A stretch of DNA of 64,000 nt from Paraburkholderia sabiae. GTDB taxonomy: Bacteria > Pseudomonadota > Gammaproteobacteria > Burkholderiales > Burkholderiaceae. Position numbers and translations under genes: made by a program. Below, in pieces: positions 34,414 to 43,014 of the stretch; position 1 is the first letter of the stretch; every line of letters begins with the position of its first letter. The stretch is taken from positions 1,798,001 to 1,862,000 of the forward strand of contig NZ_CP125296.1 of NCBI RefSeq assembly GCF_030412785.1. Reading direction: 5' to 3'. A model generated the notes under the pieces. That model saw only the letters and a program-made list of their open reading frames with translations. It ran no database searches and was not told the origin of the DNA.

Positions 34414-36585
34414 TCACTCCGTCTTGCTACGCGGCTTCAGCTTGCCCTGATAACGCAGGATCGGACGAACCGTTTCGACCTCCGGCGCAACCAGCATCTG
34501 ACGACGCGCCATCGCACCCGCCGGCGGCGTGATCGAACCGATCGTCGTGGCACGCGACGGATCGGCGAGGCCCGAATTCACGAGCATCTTCGCTTCCATC
34601 TGCAGGTTGGTCAGCAGCACGGGGTCCGTCAACGCATTGGTTTGCGCAAGCAACTGACTCCATGCGTTGTTGCCGTAGTTCGTCACGTAGTAGTCGAGCC
34701 CGCTCGGGTCCGCGACGACGGCCGTACAACCGTTGACGCGCACCTGCATCTGCGTATCCTTCAGCGCGACCGTCTTGCGACGCGAGAGACCTTCGCCATA
34801 CGCGAGCGTCAACGGAACCGTCCATTGAATGCCCGGGTACAGGTTCTGGTTCGGATACGGCGACTGCTTCAGCGTGACGACCGTCTGGTTGCTGGTCAGA
34901 TCGCACTGCGTATCGAGCGTCACGAGCGGCACGCCCGTTTGCCGCACGAAGCTGTCGCCGATCGCGACCATCGGCTCGCCGCTCACCTTCGCCAGTTCGT
35001 CCCACAGACGCTTCGGCGTCGAGTTGCCGAGCGAGTAGTCGGCCAGATACGACTGCAGACCCTTGCGCATCACGCCATCGCCGAGATAGTTCTCGAGCAT
35101 CTTCAACACGATGCCGCCCTTGTCGTACGTGAACGGACTGGCGCTCAACACGAAGTCGTTCGACGCCCAGTCGTTGAAGTTCGGCTGAACCGGGAACGAC
35201 GTGTTCTTCAGGTCGCGCGACATCACCGCGTACTTGGTCTTCACTTCGTCGGTCCAGCTGAAGCGATCGGGGAAGAACTGAATCTTCGTCTTGTTCTCGA
35301 AGTACGTCGCGAACGATTCGTTCATCCACACATCGTCCCACCAGTCGAGCGTCACGAGATCGCCGAACCACTGGTGCGCGGCCTCGTGCGTAAGCACGGT
35401 CACGCCATAGTCGGACATCGGCGTGCCGGGCGGCGGAAGGATGTCGTCGGCGAATTCGAGAATGGCGCCCCAGTTCTCCATCCCGCCGAAGTTCAGATCC
35501 TTCTGCTCCTTGAACGCGTCGTTCGCGGCGATCGTGTCGAACTTCGTCAGCGGCAGCGGGATGCCCGTGTAGCGATAGTAGTAATCGAGCGCCTGCTTGG
35601 TCTGCTGCATCGCGGGCACGGCCCAGTCGCGCATGCCGGGCGGCGTGAAAATCCGCAGATGCAGATTCTTGCCGTCCTTCAGCGGACTCACGAAGTCGTC
35701 TTCGAGCGTGTCGAACATGCCGCCGCCGAAGAACAGCAGATACTGCGGCATCGGCGGCGTCTTCTCGAACGTCACGCGCTTGTAGCCGCTGTCGACATTG
35801 ACGGACGGCCCTTCCGCGGCATTCGACACGACGCGCCAGTTCTGCGGCACTTCCGCCGACACTTCATACGTCATGCGGAACGCGGGCTCGTCCCAGCCCG
35901 GAAACCACTGACGCGCCAGGTTGGTTTCGCCTTGCGTGAGAATCGCGCCGCTCGTCTTGCCGTCGGTGCCCTTCAGGTCGACGCGGAACACGCCTTCCGC
36001 CGCCGAGCAGCCGGGATACGGATCGTCGCCGCAACTGCCGCCCGTTTTCGTTGCGGGGTCATCGTAGGTCTTGAAGTTGATAATGCCCGACCACTCCATG
36101 TGCAACGAATAATTGCCGGGATGAATCTGGCCGCTGATGGGCCGCAACTGATAGAAGTCGCCGTCGTCCTGCGGCGTCGCGATCAGCTGGATATTGCCCG
36201 GCTGCAGCGTCGTCTTGCCGTTCACGAACTTGATGCGGTGCCCCGCAATCACGATCTGGTTGACGTTCTTCTTCACCTGGATCTCGACGTCCGCGCGGCC
36301 GTCGAAGGTCGACAGATCGGCGTTCGGCCGGAACCACAGCTTGTAGTTGATCGGCTTCACCGTGTTGGGCAACTCGACGGGCGGCACCGTCTTGTTGACC
36401 GACTTGTCGGCGACGATGGGCGACGTCGGCGCAGACAACGCCGGTTGCGACGCGGGAACCGTCGCGCCCGTCTGCGCCGACTTGCTCGACGCGAGGCCTC
36501 CATCGTCTCCGCCACCACATGCACTTAACGCCAGCGTCGCAGCCAGCATCAGGCACTGCACATTTAACCGAAAACCTGGTCGCAT
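34414..36585 (-). CDS. Lipoprotein M1-family metallo-aminopeptidase
   Basis: A 723-residue exported M1 peptidase. A lipoprotein signal ends LALSAC with lipidation at C23, then a disordered Ser/Pro linker to about 70. The GGMEN exopeptidase motif is at 367-371; the zinc motif HEAAH is at 400-404 with the third ligand E423 in NESFATYFE. It trims N-terminal residues from peptides, here probably in the periplasm, unlike cytoplasmic PepN (about 890 aa). The shorter C terminus lacks the full PepN C-terminal helical domain. It is monocistronic with its own terminator. Confidence 0.9.
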   Translation of the reverse strand: MRPGFRLNVQCLMLAATLALSACGGGDDGGLASSKSAQTGATVPASQPALSAPTSPIVADKSVNKTVPPVELPNTVKPINYKLWFRPNADLSTFDGRADVEIQVKKNVNQIVIAGHRIKFVNGKTTLQPGNIQLIATPQDDGDFYQLRPISGQIHPGNYSLHMEWSGIINFKTYDDPATKTGGSCGDDPYPGCSAAEGVFRVDLKGTDGKTSGAILTQGETNLARQWFPGWDEPAFRMTYEVSAEVPQNWRVVSNAAEGPSVNVDSGYKRVTFEKTPPMPQYLLFFGGGMFDTLEDDFVSPLKDGKNLHLRIFTPPGMRDWAVPAMQQTKQALDYYYRYTGIPLPLTKFDTIAANDAFKEQKDLNFGGMENWGAILEFADDILPPPGTPMSDYGVTVLTHEAAHQWFGDLVTLDWWDDVWMNESFATYFENKTKIQFFPDRFSWTDEVKTKYAVMSRDLKNTSFPVQPNFNDWASNDFVLSASPFTYDKGGIVLKMLENYLGDGVMRKGLQSYLADYSLGNSTPKRLWDELAKVSGEPMVAIGDSFVRQTGVPLVTLDTQCDLTSNQTVVTLKQSPYPNQNLYPGIQWTVPLTLAYGEGLSRRKTVALKDTQMQVRVNGCTAVVADPSGLDYYVTNYGNNAWSQLLAQTNALTDPVLLTNLQMEAKMLVNSGLADPSRATTIGSITPPAGAMARRQMLVAPEVETVRPILRYQGKLKPRSKTE

Positions 36586-37289
36586 GATTCGTCCTTATCG
36601 GATAAAGCAGCTCTGGAAAAGTGTGGTTATGGCTTTTTCTTTTTTATTCGAGAAAATCGCGAAAAAAGGTCTCCCTCACGCGCTTTAAGGCGAATGAAAG
36701 AAATACAATAAACAGACGAAAACTGGCCTCAGCCTGAATTCGCCGATATTTACCTTTTAAAACGTGAACTAGAGAAAAAACTACGGGTATGACGACAGAG
36801 CGCGCGGCTAATGCCGGGCGTGTACAGACTCGCAACTCGCATGGCCGACGACGGGCGCGATAATGATCTGATGCGTCCGTTGTTATGACTGTCAGCTTAC
36901 GATGAGCGGTAGATTAGTTGGGCAAACGTTAGCGTGTCAACTTCCATTACAAAATATTTCTCGAACTTTCATACTATGCCTTTCGAATAAAATCGATTCG
37001 GTTTGAATTAAAGACTCAGGTATCGATTTTGCATCATCGATGCATCTCCTTTTGGACCGGTTTTAAAAGAAAGCCGGTCTCGATTCCAAATGCCAGATAA
37101 TTCGGGTAAATCGCGATTAACAAAACGCATTGAATACGCCAGGCACAATCCAATTCATGAGGAATGCCATTTGAATCGACACATGTCGCGCGATATCGGA
37201 CAGCGCCGTTTGCGAATAGACCGCATGCTATATTTATCGGACGAATACAGCATCGTTCCCCCGATCCGGTACCGCCATCGGACCCCGAT
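36586..37289. other. Long AT-rich intergenic region (about 700 bp)
   Basis: No gene is supported; short frames here lack ribosome-binding sites and codon bias. The region is clearly richer in A+T than its surroundings, with runs such as TTTTTCTTTTTTATT (about 36633-36647) and stretches near 36950-37060. A short inverted pair, GACCGG (37055-37060) with CCGGTC (37074-37079), flanks an A/T-rich loop. It may hold promoters and silencer (H-NS-type) binding sites for the two divergent genes. Confidence 0.5.
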
Positions 37290-38885
37290 GTGACCACGCT
37301 TTTCTCTTTTCGTAAATCAGCCGTTGTGGGTCGCGGCCTGACGCCGATGCTCGCGCTCATCGTGACCGTCGTGTGCGGCGCGTGCGTCCTCGTCACTGCT
37401 GCGCTGTGGGCGCGGCATGCGGATCAGGCGGCCATTCGCGAACGCGAGAGCCTGATTGCAGGCGATATGGTCGCGTCGATCGATCGCATTCTCGACAGCG
37501 TCGTATCGCGCGCGCATCTGGAATTGTCGACACTGCCGGGACGCCCCTGCCCGCTCGTCGAACATCGCCTGTCCGAGTTGCAGAGCTACGTGCTGTATGT
37601 GCGCAGCGTCAATCTCGTGGCGAACCACAATATCTACTGTTCGTCGGCGCTGGGCCCGATCGATGTTCCCCTCACCGCCTATCTGTCGCCCGCGGCCACG
37701 CGCTTCACGCTAGATCTGCTCTCAGGCACACCGCAGCAGCCTCAAACGCCCGTCATGCCGCTGTATGTTCCAACGAGCAAGGACACCGGTTTGCTGTACC
37801 TCGTCGAGGCCAGCTATCTCGCGGATACGCTCGCTCATGGCGTGCGTTACGAAGCGGGCGACGTCGTGCTCGTCGTCACGAACGATCGCGCACTCGACGC
37901 ACGCGGCGAGACGATTGCCGCCGACAGCGTGGCGAGCTTGCGTGGCACACGCGTATCGTCGCCACGCTGGGGCTTTTCGATCGTCGTGGTCGCCGCGCCG
38001 AGCTTCGTCGCGCACACGCAGTGGAAATTTGGCCTGCTGGCGGGCGCAGTGGCCATTCTCATCAATCTGCTGATCGCCGCCGCGTATCTGATCGCGTTCG
38101 CGCCGCGCCGTCTGCTGTTGTCCGCCGTGCGCCGCGCGCTGAAACATGGGCAATTGCACTTCGCGTATCAGCCCGTTGTCGAAATCGCGACGCGACGCAT
38201 TACAGGTGTCGAAGCACTGATACGCTGGACGCATCCGCGCTGGGGCGCCGTGAGTCCCGCCGCGTTCATGACGGAAGTGGAGCGCAGCAGCGTGCTCGCG
38301 AGCGTCACGCGTTTCGCGCTGCAACGCGCGACGGACGACATCATCCAGAAGACGGACATTCGTCCGTTGCGTATCGCCATCAACGTCGCGCCGATGGATC
38401 TCGAACGCAAGGATTTCGTCGCGGACGTGCTGGCCGTAAAAGAAAAGCTTCCCGCCGACATCACGCTCGTACTCGAAGTCACCGAGCGCTTTCTGATCGA
38501 CAAACACCCGCGCACCGATGTGATCTTCAACATGCTGAAGGCGCATGGCGTGCGCTTCGCCATCGACGATTTCGGCACGCAGCACAGCAATCTCGATCTG
38601 CTGGGCCGCTTCCCGTTCGACTACGTGAAGATCGACGGGCAGTTCGTGCGGCAAGTCGACCGGCAAGGGTGCGAACTGATACGCGCGATCGCGGCGGTAT
38701 CGAAGCATTACGGCATGGAAGTCATTGCCGAAGGCGTCGAAACGGAATCGCAGCATGAAGCGCTGCGCAACCTGGGCATTCCGTACGGACAAGGTTATCT
38801 GTACCAGCGCCCCGTGCCCGTCTCGCAGCTTTTCGCCGATACGGGCGCGAACGTGCTCACGACGAGAACACGCGTCACGCACTGA
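37290..38885 (+). CDS. CSS-motif/EAL-domain c-di-GMP phosphodiesterase
   Basis: A 531-residue membrane protein. TM1 is at about 20-42, followed by a periplasmic sensor with the CSS motif (IYCSSALG, near 120), TM2 (about 250-275) and a C-terminal EAL domain. Catalytic features are present: EALIRW, NVAPMDL, EVTER, IDDFGTQHSNL, VKIDGQFV, AEGVET and GYLYQRP. The domain should hydrolyse c-di-GMP. The CSS domain is regulated by periplasmic redox state (DsbA/DsbB) in characterised relatives. The start is uncertain: a GTG at 37290 is used because the frame before it is non-coding in character. Confidence 0.85.
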   Translation: MTTLFSFRKSAVVGRGLTPMLALIVTVVCGACVLVTAALWARHADQAAIRERESLIAGDMVASIDRILDSVVSRAHLELSTLPGRPCPLVEHRLSELQSYVLYVRSVNLVANHNIYCSSALGPIDVPLTAYLSPAATRFTLDLLSGTPQQPQTPVMPLYVPTSKDTGLLYLVEASYLADTLAHGVRYEAGDVVLVVTNDRALDARGETIAADSVASLRGTRVSSPRWGFSIVVVAAPSFVAHTQWKFGLLAGAVAILINLLIAAAYLIAFAPRRLLLSAVRRALKHGQLHFAYQPVVEIATRRITGVEALIRWTHPRWGAVSPAAFMTEVERSSVLASVTRFALQRATDDIIQKTDIRPLRIAINVAPMDLERKDFVADVLAVKEKLPADITLVLEVTERFLIDKHPRTDVIFNMLKAHGVRFAIDDFGTQHSNLDLLGRFPFDYVKIDGQFVRQVDRQGCELIRAIAAVSKHYGMEVIAEGVETESQHEALRNLGIPYGQGYLYQRPVPVSQLFADTGANVLTTRTRVTH

Positions 38886-38915
38886 GCCTCGCAGCGCGAC
38901 GCGTGCAACAACGGC

Positions 38916-39398
38916 TCACAGTCCGAGATCGCTCAAGCCCGGATGATCGTCGGTACGGCGACCAAGAGGCCAGTGGAACTTGCGCTCCGATTCCTTGATC
39001 GGCATATCGTTGATGCAGGCAAAACGGCGCTGCATCAAACCGTCTTCGCCAAACTCCCAGTTCTCGTTGCCATACGAACGGAACCAGTTGCCCGCGTCGT
39101 CGCGCCATTCGTACGCGTAGCGCACCGCAATCCGGTTGCCGCCGAACGCCCACAATTCCTTGATCAGCCGATAGTCGAATTCCTTGCGCCATTTGCGTTC
39201 GAGAAACGCCTGCGCCTCGGCGCGGTTGTTGGCGAACTCGGCGCGGTTGCGCCACTTCGTATCGAGCGAGTAAGCGAGCGCGACTTTCGCGGCATCGCGT
39301 GAATTCCAGCCGTCTTCGGCGAGGCGCACTTTCTCTTTGGCCGACTCCAGCGTGAACGGCGGCAGCGGCGGACGAACTTCCTGTTGTTGCGTTGACAT
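38916..39398 (-). CDS. DUF1348 family protein (NTF2-like fold) in the cyanate operon
   Basis: A 160-residue protein of the DUF1348/nuclear-transport-factor-2-like family with [36 protein letters not shown] and [21 protein letters not shown]. The function is unknown; NTF2-like folds often bind small molecules. It is third in the minus-strand cynT-cynS transcription unit, which suggests a link to cyanate or carbonate handling. The ribosome-binding site AAGGAG lies before the ATG. Confidence 0.85.
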   Translation of the reverse strand: MSTQQQEVRPPLPPFTLESAKEKVRLAEDGWNSRDAAKVALAYSLDTKWRNRAEFANNRAEAQAFLERKWRKEFDYRLIKELWAFGGNRIAVRYAYEWRDDAGNWFRSYGNENWEFGEDGLMQRRFACINDMPIKESERKFHWPLGRRTDDHPGLSDLGL

Positions 39399-39468
39399 GC
39401 CGACTCTCCTTGACTGTAATGCGGTGGCTCGCGAGCGGGCCGCAAAGCCCGCACGCGCGATGACGGTT

Positions 39469-39939
39469 TCAGAACGGTTTGGTCGGCAGATACTTGCCGT
39501 CGAGCGTGATGACGGCGCGTTCGCCGCCTTCGGGATCCTTCACTTTCTTGATGTCGAGCTTGAAGTTGATCGCGCTGATGATGCCGTCGCCGAACTGCTC
39601 ATGAACCAGCGCCTTCAGCGTCGAGCCGTACACCTGAATCATTTCGTAGAAGCGATAGACGGTCGGATCGGTCGGCACGCCGCCAGGAATGCTGCCGCGC
39701 AGAGGAATGGTCTGCAGCAGACGCACGGCCGCGTCATCGAGCCCGAGCCGTTCGGCGACCAGCTTCGCGGCCTTCTCGGGCAGCGCGTGCTGGCCGAGCA
39801 GCGCAGCCGTCGTGAAAGCGATGCTCAGGCCCGTGCCTTCGTTGATCGCTTCGAACGTGAGGTTCTTGCGCGTCTTCGCGTCGATGATGGTTTCCGTCAG
39901 TGCTTCGCGTGCGTGCTGGGTGGTTTGCGACTGGGTCAT
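39469..39939 (-). CDS. cynS: Cyanate hydratase (cyanase)
   Basis: A 156-residue cyanase. The three catalytic residues of the family are in place at R96, E99 and S122 (YRFYEM and GIISAIN), the same numbering as the E. coli enzyme. It converts cyanate and bicarbonate to ammonia and two CO2. It follows cynT (carbonic anhydrase), which resupplies bicarbonate. The start is supported by AGGAGC 7 nt upstream. Confidence 0.97.
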   Translation of the reverse strand: MTQSQTTQHAREALTETIIDAKTRKNLTFEAINEGTGLSIAFTTAALLGQHALPEKAAKLVAERLGLDDAAVRLLQTIPLRGSIPGGVPTDPTVYRFYEMIQVYGSTLKALVHEQFGDGIISAINFKLDIKKVKDPEGGERAVITLDGKYLPTKPF

Positions 39940-39987
39940 GATGTTGCTCCTGGGAATGAACGGGATGAATCAATGCGCTGCGACGCA

Positions 39988-40629
39988 TTAGTCGGACGTC
40001 GCGGTGACATCCGGATGCGCCGACAGCGAAACGAACTGACGTGTCGCGCCGTCGAGCGCGTCGATGGAACCGGATTCGATGTCGTAGACCCAGCCATGCA
40101 GCTTCAGGCGGCCTTGCGCAAGCGCCAGTGCAACGGAAGGATGGGTCTTCAGATTGTTGAGTTGCGCGATCACGTTCTCGCGCACCATCGAGTCGACACG
40201 CTCGCGCTCGCTCGCATGTTCGCGCGATTCGTTGACGAGCTTCGCCGAATCGGCGTAACGCAGCCAGTTGGCGACGGCGGGCATGTGATCGAGGCACTTG
40301 CAGGTGGCGACGGCCGTCATCGCGCCGCAGTCCGAGTGACCGCAGATCACGACATCCGTGACGCCGAGCGCGGCGACGGCATATTCGACGGTAGCGGACA
40401 CGCCGCCCGGCTCCGGACCGAACGAAGGCACGATATTGCCCGCGTTGCGGATCACGAACAGATCGCCCGGTTCGCGCTGCGTGACGAGTTCCGGCACCAT
40501 GCGACTGTCCGAACACGAGATGAACAGCGTGCGCGGCGTCTGGCTGGTCGCGAGCTTGCGGAACAACTCCTTGCGCGCGGGAAATACGTCCCGCTGAAAC
40601 TTCAGAAAACCGTCGATGATCTCTTGCAT
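39988..40629 (-). CDS. cynT: Beta-class carbonic anhydrase of the cyanate operon
   Basis: A 213-residue beta-carbonic anhydrase. The zinc ligands and catalytic dyad are visible: C39-x-D41 (ISCSDSR), H98 and C101 (CGHSDCGAM). It hydrates CO2 produced by cyanase, preventing loss of bicarbonate. The ATG at 40629 with GGAGAG 5 nt upstream starts [12 protein letters not shown], which aligns with CynT of E. coli; the extra ATG at 40641 was rejected. It is first in the cynT-cynS-DUF1348 operon, divergent from cynR. Confidence 0.96.
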   Translation of the reverse strand: MQEIIDGFLKFQRDVFPARKELFRKLATSQTPRTLFISCSDSRMVPELVTQREPGDLFVIRNAGNIVPSFGPEPGGVSATVEYAVAALGVTDVVICGHSDCGAMTAVATCKCLDHMPAVANWLRYADSAKLVNESREHASERERVDSMVRENVIAQLNNLKTHPSVALALAQGRLKLHGWVYDIESGSIDALDGATRQFVSLSAHPDVTATSD

Positions 40630-40760
40630 CTTGCTCTCCATTCAGGCGCTCAGTGCGCTGCGTTGAACAAAGAATGGACGCGATCGATCATAGTGTCCAA
40701 GACCGGTTTATGATGATGTCCATAGGCAGGACCAATAGTTATCGCGCACCGACCACCGCC

Positions 40761-41642
40761 ATGCTGCTACGTCATATCCGTTATTTTCTGGCCGTCGCCG
40801 AGCACCGAAACTTCACGCGTGCCGCCGAAGCACTGCACGTCTCGCAGCCCACGCTGTCGCAGCAGATCCGGCAACTGGAAGACACGCTCGGCGTGCTGTT
40901 GCTCGACCGTTCGGGCCGCACGGTGCAACTGACGGACGCGGGCGAAGCATGGATGCGCTACGCGAAACTCGCGCTACAGGATCTCGATGCGGGCGTGCGC
41001 GCGATTCACGATGTCGGTGAACTGAGCCGCGGCAATCTGCGCCTCGCCGTCACGCCGACCTTCACGGCGTATCTGGTCGGGCCTGTGATCGACCGCTTCC
41101 ATGCTGCGCATCCGGCCATCGCGATCGACATACAGGAAATCACGCAGGATCAGATCGAAGCGCAACTGGCCGACGACAGGCTCGATGCAGGCATCGCTTT
41201 CGAGCCCGTGCATACGGCGGAAATCGAAAGCCAGCCGCTATTCGAGGAAACGTTGAGTCTGGTGGTGGGCGGCCGTCATGCGCGCGCGACGCGCCGCAAG
41301 CCGCTGGGCGCGCAGGACTTCGCGAAGGAGCCGCTGGTGCTGTTGAACACGGCATTCGCTACGCGCCGCTACATCGACGAATATTGCGCGCAACATCGTA
41401 TTCGTCCGCGCGTCGTCATTGAGGTAAGTTCGATCAGCGCGATCGTCGAGATCGTGCGGCGCGGTCAGCTTGCGACCGTGCTGCCCGACGGCATCGCGCG
41501 CGAGCATGCCGAACTCCATCCCGTCGCGCTCGATCCGTCGCTGCCCGCGCGTACGGCCGCGCTGCTGCAACGCAAGGACGCCTATCGCACGGCGGCAAGC
41601 AAAGCGTTCGTGCGGATCCTGATGGAAAGCATCCGGCGCTGA
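40761..41642 (+). CDS. cynR: LysR-family cyanate regulator
   Basis: A 293-residue LysR protein starting MLLRHIRYFLAVAEHRNFTR, which matches CynR closely (HTH with VSQPTLSQQIRQLEDTLG). The C-terminal sensor domain includes LFEETLSLVVGGRH. It activates cynTS in the presence of cyanate. The chosen ATG at 40761 fits the family N terminus even though no Shine-Dalgarno precedes it; ATGs at 40710-40716 are alternatives. It is divergent from cynT with a 131-bp control region. Confidence 0.93.
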   Translation: MLLRHIRYFLAVAEHRNFTRAAEALHVSQPTLSQQIRQLEDTLGVLLLDRSGRTVQLTDAGEAWMRYAKLALQDLDAGVRAIHDVGELSRGNLRLAVTPTFTAYLVGPVIDRFHAAHPAIAIDIQEITQDQIEAQLADDRLDAGIAFEPVHTAEIESQPLFEETLSLVVGGRHARATRRKPLGAQDFAKEPLVLLNTAFATRRYIDEYCAQHRIRPRVVIEVSSISAIVEIVRRGQLATVLPDGIAREHAELHPVALDPSLPARTAALLQRKDAYRTAASKAFVRILMESIRR

Positions 41643-41643
41643 G

Positions 41644-43014
41644 CTACGTATCGACTTCTTCGCCCTGCGCATCGCGCGCGGCGATCTTGAGCTGACGCAG
41701 CTTGTGATACAGCGTCTTCTTCGGCATGCCGAGCGCTTCGCTCGCGTCGGCCACGTTGCCGTGATGACGCCGCAGCATGTCTTCGATCAGCGTGCGTTCG
41801 AAGTACGCCATCTGGTCGGCGAGCGACGCGCCTTTGGCCGACGTCGATGCGTTCGCGCCTTCGGCAAGCAGACTGTCGCCCGAGAGGCCGAGCACGAAGC
41901 GGTCCGCGACGTTCTGCAACTCGCGCACGTTGCCGGGCCACGCGTGCGTCATCAGTTCCGACACCTGCGACGCCGACACGACGGGCGCCGGCTGTCCGAA
42001 GCGGCGTGCGGCGGCCAGCACGAAATGCTCGAACAGCAGCGGCAGGTCTTCGCGCCGCTCGCGTAGCGGCGGCAATTCGATCTGCGCGACGTTCAGCCGG
42101 TACAGCAAGTCCGCGCGAAACCCGCCTTCGGCGGAAAGCGCTGCGAGATCGGCCTTCGACGCCGCGACCACGCGGCAATCGACGGGAATCGATTCGTTCG
42201 CGCCGAGCCGCTCCAGCGTGCGCTCCTGCAACACGCGCAGCATCTTGATCTGCAGCGCGACGGGCATCGTTTCGATTTCATCGAGGAACAGCGTGCCGCC
42301 GTGCGCCCATTCGATCTTGCCGATCCGCTTCTTGATCGCGCCCGTGAACGCGCCCGCTTCGTGGCCGAACAGTTCGCTTTCGAAGATCTGCTCCGGCAGA
42401 CCGCCGCAATTGAGCGCGACGAAATGCTTGTCGCGCCGCCCACCGAAGTCGTGCAGGCTGCGCGCGATCAGTTCCTTGCCCGTGCCCGTTTCGCCCGTGA
42501 TCAGCACCGACACGGATGTATCGGCGAGACGCAGGATTTTTTTGCGCACGTCGGCCATCGCGGGCGACTTGCCGAGCACCAGCGCCTCGATGCCCTGCCA
42601 GTTGTGCAGCGCGGCCCGCAAGCCCTGTACTTCGAGCGTGAGGCGGCGCTTTTCGACGGCACGCGCGACGCGGCCTGCAATATGGTCCGACGAAAACGGC
42701 TTCTCGATGAAGTCATACGCGCCGACCTGCATCGCGCCGACGGCCGTCGAAATATCGGCGTGTCCGCTGATCAGCACGACGGGAATCTGCGCATCGATCG
42801 CCATCACCTTGTCGAGCAGCTGCAATCCGTCGATGCCCGGCATCCGCACATCCGACACGATCACGAGCGGCGCGCCCGGCGCGACCTCGGCGAGCGCCTG
42901 TGCCGCCGACGCGAACGCGCTGACGGGAAAGCCCGCCAGCGCAACGGCCTGCTCGACGCCGAAGCGCACATTCTCGTCGTCCTCGACGACGAGCACGCGA
43001 ATCTCATCTGCCAT
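41644..43014 (-). CDS. dctD: DctD-like NtrC-family response regulator (sigma-54 activator)
   Basis: A 456-residue enhancer-binding protein. The receiver has acceptor D55 (VSDVRMPG). The AAA+ domain has Walker A TGETGTGKE, the sigma-54-contact motif GAFTGA and Walker B GGTLFLDE. The C-terminal Fis-type HTH is HHGNVADASEALGMPKKTLYHKLRQL. It activates sigma-54 promoters for C4-dicarboxylate or related uptake. A sigma-54 site lies upstream of the adjacent transporter gene. It overlaps the dctB-like stop by 11 nt. DctD-like is inferred from the partner kinase and neighbour. Confidence 0.9.
   Translation of the reverse strand: MADEIRVLVVEDDENVRFGVEQAVALAGFPVSAFASAAQALAEVAPGAPLVIVSDVRMPGIDGLQLLDKVMAIDAQIPVVLISGHADISTAVGAMQVGAYDFIEKPFSSDHIAGRVARAVEKRRLTLEVQGLRAALHNWQGIEALVLGKSPAMADVRKKILRLADTSVSVLITGETGTGKELIARSLHDFGGRRDKHFVALNCGGLPEQIFESELFGHEAGAFTGAIKKRIGKIEWAHGGTLFLDEIETMPVALQIKMLRVLQERTLERLGANESIPVDCRVVAASKADLAALSAEGGFRADLLYRLNVAQIELPPLRERREDLPLLFEHFVLAAARRFGQPAPVVSASQVSELMTHAWPGNVRELQNVADRFVLGLSGDSLLAEGANASTSAKGASLADQMAYFERTLIEDMLRRHHGNVADASEALGMPKKTLYHKLRQLKIAARDAQGEEVDT

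Noticed and set aside
36644..36835. A 63-codon minus-strand frame in the AT-rich gap
   Set aside because: No Shine-Dalgarno sequence, no homology recognised and composition unlike neighbouring genes.
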